5,617 bases of DNA from an uncultured Clostridium sp. (GTDB lineage Bacteria; Bacillota; Clostridia; Lachnospirales; Lachnospiraceae): positions 1-5,617 of the forward strand of contig CATWBR010000311.1 of NCBI GenBank assembly GCA_958349075.1, written 5' to 3'. A program made the translations under genes and the position numbers. Below the pieces are notes generated by a model. It was not told the DNA's origin. It ran no database searches and saw only the letters and a list, made by a program, of their open reading frames with translations. Of this stretch, positions 5,551-5,617 are shown one piece after another (the first letter of the stretch is position 1; every line of letters starts with the position of its first letter).

Positions 5551-5584
5551 GTTGAAATTCACTTAATGTTGAAATTCACTTAAT
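5551..5584. repeat. 17-bp tandem direct repeat upstream of murI
   Basis: GTTGAAATTCACTTAAT occurs twice without a gap (5551-5567 and 5568-5584). It lies just upstream of the candidate murI promoter and could be a pair of regulator sites or a simple short duplication. The 17-bp spacing is not a whole number of helical turns. Confidence 0.93.
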
Positions 5585-5592
5585 TTAAAAGG

Positions 5593-5617
5593 GTAGAAAT
5601 CAAAATATGATTTCTAC
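5593..5617 (-). terminator. perfect inverted repeat at the window edge, possible terminator of an upstream gene
   Basis: GTAGAAATCA (5593-5602) and TGATTTCTAC (5608-5617) are perfectly complementary with a 5-nt loop. On the minus strand it is followed by CCTTTTAAATT, a modest T tract, so it may end a transcript entering from beyond the window. The window stops at the arm, so the stem may be longer. An operator is the alternative. Confidence 0.45.

Overview
The window (5,617 bp) looks like chromosomal DNA of a Gram-positive Clostridia species, most likely a Lachnospiraceae-type gut anaerobe. This is inferred from the roughly even base composition, strong AGGAGG-type ribosome binding sites, and the style of the proteins: a PurF paralogue opening MGGFF and a FolD with the sequence YEQSAARQC in place of the usual YxxxKxK motif. 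No plasmid, phage or transposase gene is visible.

Layout. (1) 79-1485 (+) encodes a PurF (amidophosphoribosyltransferase) paralogue. It keeps the PRPP-binding loop and the four iron-sulfur cysteines but has lost the nucleophilic cysteine and the other glutaminase motifs. A strong intrinsic terminator follows at 1514-1555. (2) 1556-2325 has no credible gene. It holds a very large imperfect palindrome (core 1624-2272, centre near 1948) made of nested complementary arms. It can also be read as two ~200-bp hairpin units in inverted orientation around a palindromic centre, and the motif CTTCAGTCCCG bounds both units. (3) 2326-2579 is a regulatory region: a 33-bp tandem duplication that doubles a TTGACA promoter, then a ~175-nt leader with mutually exclusive antiterminator-like and terminator-like stems. 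(4) 2580-3530 (+) encodes a DUF4392 / D-glutamate cyclase family protein. (5) 3531-3775 is a convergent intergenic region packed with hairpins. (6) On the minus strand, murI (glutamate racemase, 4670-5488) and folD (3776-4654) form a tight two-gene operon with a 15-bp gap. (7) 5489-5617 is the murI upstream region, with a 17-bp tandem repeat and a perfect 10-bp inverted repeat at the window edge.

How the genes may work together. MurI makes D-glutamate for peptidoglycan. The convergent DUF4392 gene belongs to the family that cyclises D-glutamate to 5-oxo-D-proline, so a source and a possible sink of D-glutamate lie next to each other, with elaborate control on the sink. FolD supplies one-carbon folates used in purine synthesis, and the PurF-like protein should bind PRPP, so a loose purine/folate theme is possible; this part is inference. 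The most unusual items are the ~650-bp nested palindrome, the duplicated promoter plus attenuator, the glutaminase-dead PurF paralogue, and a FolD lacking two of the three residues considered essential for cyclohydrolase chemistry.
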